The notes beneath the pieces were generated by a model. The model made no database searches. It was not told where the DNA came from and saw only the letters and a program-made list of their open reading frames with translations. This document shows, in pieces, positions 28,301-35,773 of a DNA stretch of 39,070 bases. Position 1 is the stretch's first letter, and each line of letters opens with the position of its first letter. This DNA comes from an uncultured Clostridium sp. (GTDB lineage Bacteria; Bacillota; Clostridia; TANB77; CAG-508): NCBI GenBank assembly GCA_947302485.1, contig CAMYVO010000008.1, positions 1 to 39,070 of the forward strand, written 5' to 3'. The translations under genes and the position numbers were made by a program.

Positions 28301-29769
28301 GTTGGATTTTTTATAGCTTTATTATGTATTATAACTAACTCTTTTCCTAATACATTTTCTAATGGTTTACTTGTCTTTATTGTTATTTTATTTACTTCAT
28401 TATTATATGTAAATACAAAATTATTATTTTCATCTTTGTATGAATCTTTATTAATTGTTACTATTTTATTACCACTTTCATCAAATATATCTATATGTCC
28501 ATTTTCTCCCAAAATGCTTATAAAATTATCTTCATTAATATATGTTGATTTATAGTAGGCATTATTTGGTACACTATTTGCTCCAGAAACTGAATCATAA
28601 ATATATTTATCTCCATCTTCTGTTAGTGTAATTTCATTAACTATATTTGAATATGCAATATCTGTAATCCATGTTGTTTGATACTCTGTTTCATGTTGAC
28701 TATTATTATATATGAAACCTTTATATAACTCTTGTTTATTTGTTAATATTTTATTTGAAACATTGTCATTTATTTTTTGTACTAATTGTAATGACTCTGC
28801 TAAACTTTTATTTACTATTGTTTCAATATCATTATATGCTTTTACAGTAGCCTCAATATTCTGTCCTGATACCACAGCATTTTCTGTATATGTATTTTCT
28901 TCATATATATATATAATCTTATATTTATTAAGTCCATCTTTATTCCATACAATTTGTTCATTTTCTATATTATTGTTTTCTACAATTGTTAATTTTCCTG
29001 TTTCTTGATTGTATGTAAATTCTTTGCCAACAACAGAAACTATATTTGGTTTAACATTATTAATAACTGGAACATCTATATTTACCGTTATTTGTTGTAT
29101 TGGTAAATTATTGTTTTGTATTCCAGCAAGCACTGTACTTTGTAATAAGTTTCCTTTAATACTTCCTACACTAAATGGTACATACTTATCTATTGACTGT
29201 TCAATTAATACTTCTGTTTCTCCATGTAGTTGTAAAAGTACTTTTATTTCTTTATTAATATTCACTTGATTTCCTGAATTATTTACATATTCACCTGATA
29301 ATACTACTTTACTCTCTTTAGTAAAATAATCTGCAGAAATTATATTATCTTTTTTTGCTTCTATAGGAATTTCTATAACTTTGTCTGTACCTGCACTGAT
29401 TTCATTTAAATAAATTATATTATTTGCAAAATCAATACATTGAATTATTCCTTGATTATCACTAAGTTCTTTTAGCTTGAAATTAGAATCTTGTATAGTG
29501 ACATTAGCATTTTTTAAAATTCCTTCTTCTAACTTAATTCTTAAATACAGATTATTATTATCTGCATTAATGTCTGATACAATACTATGTATATTTCCTC
29601 TCTCGTTTCTAAAATATGCATCAAATTCTACTTGTGTACGAGCTATATTAGTTTGCTGATTTTCCAATCCTTCCCCTACTGCATAAGCTACTATCATAAC
29701 AGCATTGGAAAATGTTAGCATTAAAACTAAAATAGTCGCTAATAATTTAATAAAGATTCTTTTACTCAT
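25312..29769 (-). CDS. Large secreted, membrane-anchored surface protein with SdrD-B and DUF11-like domains
   Basis: This 1,485-residue protein begins with a signal peptide (KRIFIKLLATILVLMLTF, likely cut after AYA near residue 30) and ends in a membrane helix (about 1450-1475) with a basic tail. Between them are beta-rich stalk regions, including DUF11-like repeats around 900-1130 (YIIKVKNKTYHNLELVRVLDVL; YTILANNSGEDNAYVKISQDFP). An SdrD-B-type domain lies at about 1150-1230 (GISGRIWIDENKNGKRDTLENG), and a last DUF11-like domain precedes the helix. No catalytic motif or LPxTG is seen. It is the first gene of the surface operon, with a near-consensus promoter and an AGGAGGAT ribosome binding site, and is followed 16 bases later by the giant adhesin. 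The two are probably co-displayed. Confidence 0.8.
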   Translation of the reverse strand: MSKRIFIKLLATILVLMLTFSNAVMIVAYAVGEGLENQQTNIARTQVEFDAYFRNERGNIHSIVSDINADNNNLYLRIKLEEGILKNANVTIQDSNFKLKELSDNQGIIQCIDFANNIIYLNEISAGTDKVIEIPIEAKKDNIISADYFTKESKVVLSGEYVNNSGNQVNINKEIKVLLQLHGETEVLIEQSIDKYVPFSVGSIKGNLLQSTVLAGIQNNNLPIQQITVNIDVPVINNVKPNIVSVVGKEFTYNQETGKLTIVENNNIENEQIVWNKDGLNKYKIIYIYEENTYTENAVVSGQNIEATVKAYNDIETIVNKSLAESLQLVQKINDNVSNKILTNKQELYKGFIYNNSQHETEYQTTWITDIAYSNIVNEITLTEDGDKYIYDSVSGANSVPNNAYYKSTYINEDNFISILGENGHIDIFDESGNKIVTINKDSYKDENNNFVFTYNNEVNKITIKTSKPLENVLGKELVIIHNKAIKNPTGYELNWLNAFYQMETSVNQEKAIMNLREIETKIEGACNKNTLSTAVANNVEFTVALRTDSEKYQLYKNSVIEIKLPNYVQNVELGNVDILYGNNELSVGGQTVYVDNDGNKIIRVTLNGEQTEYSLNSANMGTNLFVSANITTNRFMASQDATIQITCVNGKDNTVATSNLNMKFVSETGILMANSISNYNGDAVVTSLKGDNKVGNIEMNTQSKDAIMNISLINNDKTNISGAAILGRIPFKNNKTVGGQNLTTTFTTQLKSLIRTNGCNANIYYSDNGEADTNLQNEANGWTNQANSNSKSYLIVLNDEFKKGQMINFDYEITIPENLQTNEAAYSNYAVCYNNQAFEAPIVGVATTQTMVEEHRDQLEEQNIDVTDAIQQNTPRGEDLVTISMQHINEAEIDSSKIGLNYEYTYIIKVKNKTYHNLELVRVLDVLSDKIQFEECNVISTDRNGNIVLRNDLEGVYDQSNHNLTLDIPELQLQEEITLQIRVKAIGYSSQIVNNCIVTNEDIYKTQSYSIPMKSPAIVSASLNGSELSEEIREGQKIKYTILANNSGEDNAYVKISQDFPEELKILKATYYIDNEEFVVENFIDNKLELSGIPILSGRGVKIEVEAKVEELPEDILEKEIETFAIITGTNINIRTNTVRYTIKNSQNSGENPTDNINKGISGRIWIDENKNGKRDTLENGLSNISVKLLNESGNIVGQTVTNNIGEYKFDNLNSGIYIVMFEHDSKLYRVTTYKNDDVIESLNSDAKETTFEGKKVAMTDSIRLENSSIKNIDLGLIKNSIFDLKLNKYIDEITVQNDQGVTTYNYTDTNFAKVELVAKHIPSTTVILKYKIVVTNEGDVSGYAKQIVDYLPEDLKFSSELNKDWYTDTDGNLYTASLADIIINPGETKEVELLVTKKMNENNTGLVANQAEIAESYNEQGIEDYDSNVLNKNQNEDDISTASVIIGIKTGGVVLYLTITLICIAVIAVGSYVINKKVLRGIK

Positions 29770-29812
29770 GATATCCTCCTAAAAATTATCATAATTTTAC
29801 ATTGTCTATTAT

Positions 29813-29841
29813 ATTATACCCCATTTCAAGCATTTTTTCAA
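29813..29841 (-). promoter_or_regulatory. Promoter of the surface-protein operon
   Basis: TTGAAA (29841-29836), a 17-base spacer and a perfect TATAAT (29818-29813), followed by about 43 bases of leader before the start codon. Confidence 0.85.
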
Positions 29842-30210
29842 TGTTTTTTACCTAAAAAATGTAAAAAAGTTATGTTAATTCTATTTTTATCTTTATAATT
29901 TATTTATATTCTACATTTTTTTTTATTTTTTTCAAGTCTATAAAACTATGATAAATAATCTTATTACATTTTTTTATTTACGGATATATGCTCTTTGATA
30001 ATTTTTTTCCCTTTGTTTAAATTATTATTAAATTATTGTTACAAAATCATTACAATAAGTTACTTTTCTTAAGGAATAGCAAACTTCACTGTACTAATTT
30101 TACAAAATTTATTATTAATAATTTATATTTGTAACATTTATGCAAAAAGCAAAATACAATATATTATATTTATAGCTTTGTAAACATATATTAATATAGG
30201 AGGGATTAAT
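29842..30210. other. AT-rich divergent intergenic region
   Basis: About 370 bases between the leftward surface operon and the rightward small-gene operon. It is very AT-rich with T-runs and shows no convincing gene or known RNA. Apart from the promoter at its left edge, no clear promoter for the plus-strand genes was recognised. The sequence AATACAAT near 30160 could be a minus-10 of an alternative sigma factor, but this is weak. Confidence 0.4.
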
Positions 30211-30363
30211 TTGAATGAAAATGATATGCAAGCTTTGATAAATATACTTTCTAAAATGGATAAAAAAGATATAAAAACCGGTTTAAATAAAGCTTCAGCT
30301 TTCCTAAACTCTAAAGAAAAAGAATCTATTATTAATAAACTAAATAATTACAATAATAAATAA
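30211..30363 (+). CDS. Small hypothetical protein, 50 residues
   Basis: TTG-initiated frame of 50 residues (opening MNENDMQALINILSKMDKK) with a strong AGGAGGG ribosome binding site 6-7 bases before the TTG. It is hydrophilic and mostly helical, rich in Lys and Asn, with no membrane segment. It resembles short clostridial helical proteins of unknown role that occur beside larger Asn-rich partners. It is the first of three plus-strand genes, with the next starting 30 bases later. One CGG inside lies out of frame (ACC GGT). The coding call rests on the ribosome binding site and operon position. Confidence 0.65.
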   Translation: MNENDMQALINILSKMDKKDIKTGLNKASAFLNSKEKESIINKLNNYNNK

Positions 30364-30393
30364 AAAATTTATTTTAAAAGGAGATGTGTTTAT

Positions 30394-30840
30394 ATGTCTG
30401 AAAAAAGCACTTCTAATGTCATGGATACTCTTAATAGTATATTAAATAATAATAAAATTCCAGATAACATGAAAGAAATATTAAAAAATATAAATAATAC
30501 TGAAAATCAAAGCAACACATCTTCTGAATCTTCTATAAATTCTGAGATGCTTAATAATTTTATAGATATTCTTTCCAATCATAATAATGAAAAAACAAAT
30601 GCTAAAAAGCAAGACTCTAATAATTCTTCATCTATTGATATAGAAATGATCATGAAAATGAAAACTATAATAGATAAAGTAAATAACAATAAAGATGATC
30701 CAAGAGCAAATCTGTTAAAATCTTTAAAACCTTATTTAAAAGAATCTAGAAAAGAAAAAATCGATCAGTACATTAAATTATTTAATATGAGTAAAGTAAT
30801 GGAGGTTTTTAATTCTTCTGGTGGTGATAAAGAAAAATGA
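30394..30840 (+). CDS. Hypothetical Asn/Ser-rich helical protein
   Basis: This 148-residue soluble protein has two helical ends joined by a low-complexity Asn/Ser/Glu linker. The N-terminal part reads NVMDTLNSILNNNKIPDNMK. The C-terminal part reads IEMIMKMKTIIDKVNNN followed by DPRANLLKSLKPYLKESRKEKIDQYIKLFNMSKV. The C-terminal motif (D-R-LLxALKPYLxxxRxxKID) is familiar from small clostridial proteins near sporulation or membrane genes, but I know of no assigned function. The start has AAAGGAG. The stop overlaps the next start (ATGA), so the two are translationally coupled. Confidence 0.75.
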   Translation: MSEKSTSNVMDTLNSILNNNKIPDNMKEILKNINNTENQSNTSSESSINSEMLNNFIDILSNHNNEKTNAKKQDSNNSSSIDIEMIMKMKTIIDKVNNNKDDPRANLLKSLKPYLKESRKEKIDQYIKLFNMSKVMEVFNSSGGDKEK

Positions 30841-31139
30841 TAACACATTACCCATATTTCAATTCATCATATTATCGATATTATCCAAATTATCACATAA
30901 ATAGCAATATTTCAAAAAAACACGTTAAGGAAAATATAAATAATATCGTAAAAAAAAATAAATCATTCAATGAGATTAAAAAAGATATACCTACAGATGA
31001 TAAAGAGTATTTTGACATTCTAGGAATACATTTATATTATGATGATATCTTATTAATAGCATTAATATTATTCTTATATACTGAACATATAGAAGATCAA
31101 AATCTATTTATTTGCTTAATTTTATTACTTTTAAGTTAG
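30837..31139 (+). CDS. Hypothetical tyrosine-rich protein with a C-terminal membrane segment
   Basis: This 100-residue protein has a Tyr/Asn-rich opening (HYPYFNSSYYRYYPNYH), a basic middle, and a hydrophobic end in two parts (DDILLIALILFLYTEH and NLFICLILLLLS). The C-terminal pattern DDxLLIALLFLLxxE is common to small clostridial proteins paired with the gene before it. It uses CGA in frame as Arg (YYRYY). The start overlaps the preceding stop by four bases. No function is assigned. Confidence 0.7.
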   Translation: MITHYPYFNSSYYRYYPNYHINSNISKKHVKENINNIVKKNKSFNEIKKDIPTDDKEYFDILGIHLYYDDILLIALILFLYTEHIEDQNLFICLILLLLS

Positions 31140-31152
31140 CTCGAAAAGTAGC

Positions 31153-31210
31153 CTGTTCTATTTTTTAACCTTGAAATAGAACAAATCTCGCTTCGCAAGA
31201 TTTGTTCTAC
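31153..31210. terminator. Overlapping hairpins after the small-gene operon
   Basis: A 12-bp perfect stem (31178-31189 with 31199-31210, loop CGCTTCGCA) is followed by CTTTTATATTTT. An alternative stem pairs GTTCTATTT (31155-31163) with AAATAGAAC (31175-31183). The two hairpins share bases and exclude each other. Confidence 0.75.
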
Positions 31211-31263
31211 TTTTATATTTTATTACTATTATTAGAAGCCTTGAAGAACAGCTAAAATTTTTA

Positions 31264-31291
31264 GTGCCAAAAGGAACATTCCTATTGGCAC
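31264..31291 (-). terminator. Terminator at the end of minC
   Basis: GTGCCAA (31264-31270) pairs with TTGGCAC (31285-31291) around an inner AGG/CCT. It spans the minC stop codon and ends the cell-shape operon. Confidence 0.65.
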
Positions 31292-31890
31292 ACTATATTA
31301 TCTTTTTCTACATATGCATAATTTTTTCTAGATGGTTCTTCTTCTTTTTCCATCTCTTTTACTATATTAGATATTCTAATTTGTGGTGATTCAATACAAG
31401 ATGCTGCTATGATTGCTTTTTTATTTCCCTTTGCTCCAGCATGCGCAAGTCCTCTTAAAATTCCAAGTACAACAATGTTGTCCCTTGCTACCAGTTCAGC
31501 TCCTCCATTAACATCACCTAATATTACGATACTTCCATCAAATTCAATTTTTTGACCAGAGCGTAAAGATCCTTTATGAAATTTCGTCTCCGAACATTCT
31601 ATATCTTTATTAAATGCTTTTTTTATTCCATGTAAGCCTAAAACCTTTGGGCTATCAAATTCTACTTTTACATTTATTTTACTAGTAATTATTTTTTCTA
31701 CAGTTTTCATCTCATCATTTGATAATACTTTTCCTGTTACTAGTATTGGAGTTTTTTCTTCTTTATATAATTTTTTTAATTCTTCCATTTTATTTTCTAA
31801 ACATGTTATTATTTCTTTTTCTTCTGCTTTATCTGAAATATTAATTAATATTTGATCTGTTTGTAATTTTATATTTATACAATTACTCAT
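31282..31890 (-). CDS. minC: Septum site-determining protein MinC
   Basis: This 202-residue inhibitor of FtsZ assembly keeps the division septum away from the poles. The N-terminal domain is divergent. The C-terminal beta-helix domain is clear: KFHKGSLRSGQKIEFDGSIVILGDVNGGAELVA followed by DNIVVLGILRGLAHAGAKGN, with the RSGQ and G-x-AHAG motifs. Length is usual for Firmicutes. The start has AGGAGG. In related operons minD and minE often follow, but here a terminator and convergent genes do, so MinD must be encoded elsewhere or be absent. It is last in the radC-mreBCD-mrdA-minC transcript. Confidence 0.92.
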   Translation of the reverse strand: MSNCINIKLQTDQILINISDKAEEKEIITCLENKMEELKKLYKEEKTPILVTGKVLSNDEMKTVEKIITSKINVKVEFDSPKVLGLHGIKKAFNKDIECSETKFHKGSLRSGQKIEFDGSIVILGDVNGGAELVARDNIVVLGILRGLAHAGAKGNKKAIIAASCIESPQIRISNIVKEMEKEEEPSRKNYAYVEKDNIVCQ

Positions 31891-31984
31891 ATAATTGCCT
31901 CCTATGTTTTGTATTACCTATGAAATTATATAACATTTTTTATATAAAAGCAAGTTTATGGATAATAGAACAGTCCATTTCCGG

Positions 31985-34082
31985 TTAGTACTGAACTTCA
32001 ATTGTTGGCACAGCACTTAGATTTTCATTAATCCATGTTGCATTCATTCCGAAATACTGTCCTATTATTTCTCTAGCGCCATAAGCTGCATATAATCCAT
32101 GTCCTCCATTTTCTATCATAATAACTACAGCTATTTCTGGATCATCAAATGGTGCAAATCCAACAAACCATGCATTTGTCTTATCTCCCGCTTGAGCTGT
32201 TCCAGTTTTTCCACCTATTTCTATGTTAAAATTTCTAAATATTGAGTATGCACTTCCTCCTGTTTCACTTGTAACAGATCTCATTCCTTCTAATACAGCT
32301 TTTAAATTCTGTTCAGATATTTGAACATCTTCTACTTGTTCTTTAGTAATTCCAAGTTTTTTATATACATATTCAGATATTTCTTCTTTAGAAACTTCTG
32401 ATCCATCTGCATTTATTACTGATTTAATTAATGTTGGATCAACTCTTTTTCCACCATTTGTTAATATACTTAAATATCTTGCCATTTGAACAGGTGTAAA
32501 ATCATTATAACTTTGTCCTATTGCAGCTGATAGTGAATCAGAAACATACCAGTCATTTCCATACTCCATTGCTACCTTTTTACTTGCAAGCGTTCCTGCA
32601 CGTTCATTTGGAAGTTCCACTCCTGTTTTTGCTCCAAGTCCAAAATAATTAGCATATTTATCTAAAATATCTATTCCTACTCTATATCCCATTTCATAAA
32701 AAAAGTAGTTACATGAATGCTTAATTGCTTGTGTAATATTTAAATATCCATGTCCTCTATGTGAACTTGTGTAAAGCCAGCATACTGGATTATGTCCTCT
32801 TGGATATACTCCAGTATCATTTATCTTTTCAGTTAAGGTTACTGCTCCACTTTCTAAGGCAGAGATTGCTGTTACCATTTTAAATGTAGATCCTGGAGCA
32901 TATGAACTTTGTATTGCTCTATTTACAAATGGTTTATTAGGATCATTATTGTATTTTTCTAAATCTGAACTATTAATTCCACTTGCAAACAAATCTGGAT
33001 TAAAGTTTGGATAACTTGCAAGCGCAAGTATCTCTCCTGTTTTAACATTCATTACTACAGCAGCTCCAGCTTGTGCATCTGATGCCTCTCCATATGCACC
33101 TTCTTTTATCGCTTGCATATTGCTTTGTAACGCCACTTCCGTAACCTTTTGAAGATTTGCATCAATTGTAAGTATAACATCTGCTCCTGCAACTGCATCT
33201 TTTGAAATATATTCATCTGTTACTGTTCCATCAACTGCCATATCTATTTGTCTTACTCCATCTTGTCCTTTTAAATACTTTTCAAAAACATATTCAATTC
33301 CTGTTTTTCCAAAGTTATCATTCATTTTATATCCAGCATCTTTATTTGCTTCAAATTCATTTTCATTTATTTTCCCAATATATCCCACTATATGTGATGC
33401 TAACGATTGTTCAGGATAATATCTATTTGCTTCAACTACTATATTAACTCCAGGAAATTCTTTGCTCCTTTCATTAAGCATAATAGCACTTTCTCTACTG
33501 ATTTTATTTGAAATAGTTATTGATCTTGTTGAACTGTATCCTTCTTCAGTAATTCTATATCTTATTGCAATAATAGCTCTTACTTCTTCAATATTTTCAT
33601 TAGTTATTCCATATTTTGCCTTAAAATGTTCAAAACATTCTTCCGCTGTTAATTTTTCATCTAATTTATGTAATTGTTTCCATTTCTTTTCTCCGCACTT
33701 CATCATCAAATTTAAACTCAAATGGATTTGTTTTTATTGGAAATGTATCTTTATAGCTGTCTCCATTATTATTTAAAACCCTAATCATATTAAGAATTGT
33801 ATCATTCAATACATTATTATCAAGTTTTGTTTTATAAAATTCTAAACTAAATCCCATATTAGTTCCTGCAATAACATTCCCTGTTCTATCTAATATTGAT
33901 CCTCTTGCAGCTTCAAGAGTGCTTTCTCTTGTTAATCTAGTATTTGATGTTTGCCTATATTCTTCTCCATGGATTACTTGCAAATCAAAGAGTCTAATAA
34001 GTAATATTATTCCAATTATATATATAAATGTAATTATAATATTATATCTTAATCTTAAATTAGCTTTTAAAACTCTTTTCAT
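31985..34082 (-). CDS. mrdA: Penicillin-binding protein 2 (elongasome transpeptidase), read through one CGG +1 shift
   Basis: Two frames join into a 698-residue class B PBP when the C of CGG at 33695 is skipped. The N-terminal 129 codons give the membrane anchor (YNIIITFIYIIGIILLIRLFDLQV) and the start of the pedestal (SRLT-type R-G-S-I-L-D-R-T-G box: AARGSILDRTGNVIA). After the shift come the dimerisation domain (SLASHIVGYIGKINENEFE) and the transpeptidase with STFK (active Ser about 398), SCN and KTGTAQ (about 625). It cross-links side-wall peptidoglycan with MreBCD. The ATG at 34082 fits GGAGGTG better than the one at 34097. All catalytic residues lie after the CGG, so the shift is needed for function in a normally essential protein. 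Confidence 0.92.
33693..33695 (-). other. CGG +1 frameshift site in mrdA
   Basis: In frame: GAA GTG CGG AGA, then a TAA eight codons after the CGG. Skipping the C gives GTG GGA GAA AAG AAA TGG and continues EVGEKKWKQLHKLDE into the rest of PBP2 without another break. Confidence 0.93.
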
Positions 34083-34171
34083 TATTTGCACCTCCATTTC
34101 TATATTTAATACTAGTTACCCAAAAAGTCAGTGAAACTATAAATGGACTAACCATTTCTGGTTTCCCTAAT

Positions 34172-34707
34172 TTAAAAGTATCTTGTTAATATTTTTGATT
34201 GTTTAAAACAGCTTTCTATATATACTCCGTCCTTTTTTTAGTAAAGGATATAGAATTATAGTAAGAATTGAATTATATAATATCTCAACTAAAACTATTT
34301 TTATAAAAGCAAATACCTGTACACCATATGATAAAATAATACAGTTCAATATATAAGCTGCAAGTTCAAATAATAATGTTGCACCCATAACCATCAAAAT
34401 AATAGTTATTTTGCTATCTTTTGAAAAATTTTTGTCAAGATATCCTCCTGAATAGCCCACAATGCCAAGTAAAATTCCGGTAATTCCAATGTTCTTACTA
34501 ATAAATATATCTAGCAATATTCCGTAGCACACTCCGTGAAACTGTTCCTACTCTTCTTCCTGCAAATAGCCCTAGGAATAAAACATATACAATAAATAAA
34601 TTTGGTTTAATTCCTGCTATTGTAAAGGAAATAAAAAAGTTAGCTTGTAAAAAATATATTAATAAAAAAACTAAAAATGTAGATAAGATAATTAATGTTT
34701 TTTTCAC
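34172..34707 (-). CDS. mreD: Rod shape-determining protein MreD, read through two CGG +1 shifts
   Basis: This small membrane protein of the elongasome reads as 177 residues (family about 165-175) if the C is skipped at both CGG codons, 34536 and 34229. The first frame alone stops at 69 residues. After shift one, GRRVGTVSGVCYGILLDIFIS restores the MreD core (G-x-x-x-G-x-x-x-D-I). Shift two replaces a nine-residue end by GGVYIESCFKQSKILTRYF and stops at 34172; an ending like LTRYF is usual for clostridial MreD. Five hydrophobic segments are visible. The start is GTG with AAAAGGAG. An additional CGG at 34524-34522 lies in the original frame but falls out of frame (TAC GGA) once the first shift is made. 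Confidence 0.9.
34227..34229 (-). other. Second CGG +1 frameshift site in mreD
   Basis: In frame: AAA GGA CGG AGT, with a stop 9 codons after the CGG. Skipping the C gives GGA GTA TAT ATA GAA and an 18-codon end finishing LTRYF, which fits the family better than the unshifted RSIYRKLF end. This site is less constrained than the others because the unshifted form is only slightly shorter. Confidence 0.8.
34534..34536 (-). other. First CGG +1 frameshift site in mreD
   Basis: In frame: GTT TCA CGG AGT, reaching a stop 13 codons after the CGG. Skipping the C gives TCA GGA GTG TGC TAC GGA and restores SGVCYGILLDIF with two conserved glycines. Confidence 0.94.
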
Positions 34708-34723
34708 CTTTTTCTCCTTTTAA

Positions 34724-34921
34724 TTAATCCTTTTTTTTCTTTATTTTTGCTGAAACAAAGAAAATAATAGAAGATAAAAGACATATCACAATATCTTCTA
34801 TTTTTATACTTAAATTTCTATATAGCCCAAGATATATTAGTGTAAAAAATCCTATTAGTGAAATTATACTTGCACTATATCCAACGATTTTAGTCACCTT
34901 TTCTCCATAACTTGTTATCAT
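34724..34921 (-). CDS. Small membrane protein between mreC and mreD
   Basis: This 65-residue protein has two hydrophobic helices (YSASIISLIGFFTLIYLGLY and IEDIVICLLSSIIFFVSA) and a lysine-rich end, so both termini probably face the cytoplasm. It is placed 12 bases after mreC and 16 before mreD, with AAAGGTGATG as ribosome binding site. I do not recognise a family. Its position inside the tightly packed mre operon suggests a part in the elongasome or a lineage-specific accessory, but this is inference from location only. Confidence 0.7.
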   Translation of the reverse strand: MITSYGEKVTKIVGYSASIISLIGFFTLIYLGLYRNLSIKIEDIVICLLSSIIFFVSAKIKKKKD

Positions 34922-34933
34922 TTTTCATCACCT

Positions 34934-35743
34934 TTAATTTGTTATAACTAAAACTGCATTTAGTTTTTCAAAATCAACTGCAGGTTTAATTTCAGCATAT
35001 CTATCTGTTATATTCTTTTTATTAACAATTTTATCAATTGTACCTATATAAATACCTTTAGGGTATATTCCTCCAAGTCCTGATGTTTCTATACTATCTC
35101 CTTGTATTAAATTTGCAGTTGTTGGAATATATGTTGCACGAAGATTACTACTGTCTATATTACCTCTACAAATAACACTATCTTTAGATGTACTTATACT
35201 TGCACTAATTGTATTAGAACTATCAATAATTGTTTGCACTTTTGCTGTATGATCTGTTACAGAAATAATATGTCCTACTAATCCCTTATCTGCAATTACA
35301 GTCATGTTAGGTTCAATTCCATCCTTACTTCCCACATTTATTACAAGTATATTACTAAAATTACTTATATCTTTATTTATAATATAAGCTGGCATTGTTG
35401 TGTAATTGCTATATTTTTCTGTTAAATTCAAATATTCTTTTAATGTTGAATTTTCAGCTTTAATAATTTCTAATTCTCTTAAAGATTTTTCAAGCTCACT
35501 ATTTTTTTGCTCTAAATTTTTATTTTCTTCTTTTAATCTATCCATATCAGCAAAGAAAATATTATTACCAGATATTTTATTTTTTAAATAAGTAATTCCT
35601 GTTTGAAATGGCATAACAATATTGCTAAATGCACTTTCAATATGTGTAAGTTTGGTTATATTTATATTTGTCAATATTACTAGCAAGACAAGTATAATTA
35701 TCGTAATAATAATTCCAACAAATCCTGTTTTCTTCTTATACAT
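34934..35743 (-). CDS. mreC: Rod shape-determining protein MreC
   Basis: This 269-residue elongasome scaffold links MreB-MreD to PBP2 on the outer face of the membrane. One N-terminal membrane helix (IIITIIILVLLVILTNI, about 11-27) is followed by a coiled coil (MDRLKEENKNLEQKNSELEKSLRELEI and on to about 105), then the paired beta-barrel domains with NVGSKDGIEPNMTVI and the family's GLVGHI motif. The end (FEKLNAVLVI) is typical. Length is usual. AAGGAG lies 11 bases upstream of the ATG. The gene has no CGG codon. Confidence 0.95.
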   Translation of the reverse strand: MYKKKTGFVGIIITIIILVLLVILTNINITKLTHIESAFSNIVMPFQTGITYLKNKISGNNIFFADMDRLKEENKNLEQKNSELEKSLRELEIIKAENSTLKEYLNLTEKYSNYTTMPAYIINKDISNFSNILVINVGSKDGIEPNMTVIADKGLVGHIISVTDHTAKVQTIIDSSNTISASISTSKDSVICRGNIDSSNLRATYIPTTANLIQGDSIETSGLGGIYPKGIYIGTIDKIVNKKNITDRYAEIKPAVDFEKLNAVLVITN

Positions 35744-35773
35744 TATGCCACTCTCCTTCTAATTTTTATATAT

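Noticed and set aside
17130-29769. LPxTG sortase signals at the ends of the two surface proteins
   Set aside because: No LPxTG-like motif precedes the last helix in either. NPTGQ in the giant adhesin is only a possible variant, and no sortase gene is in the window.
29842-30210. A tRNA or riboswitch in the long divergent intergenic region
   Set aside because: No cloverleaf, GTTCRA-type T-loop or known aptamer core was visible; the sequence is low-complexity A/T.
34522-34524. Third CGG in mreD as another frameshift site
   Set aside because: It is in frame only in the unshifted reading. After the shift at 34536 it becomes TAC GGA, which fits the MreD core (CYGILLDIF).
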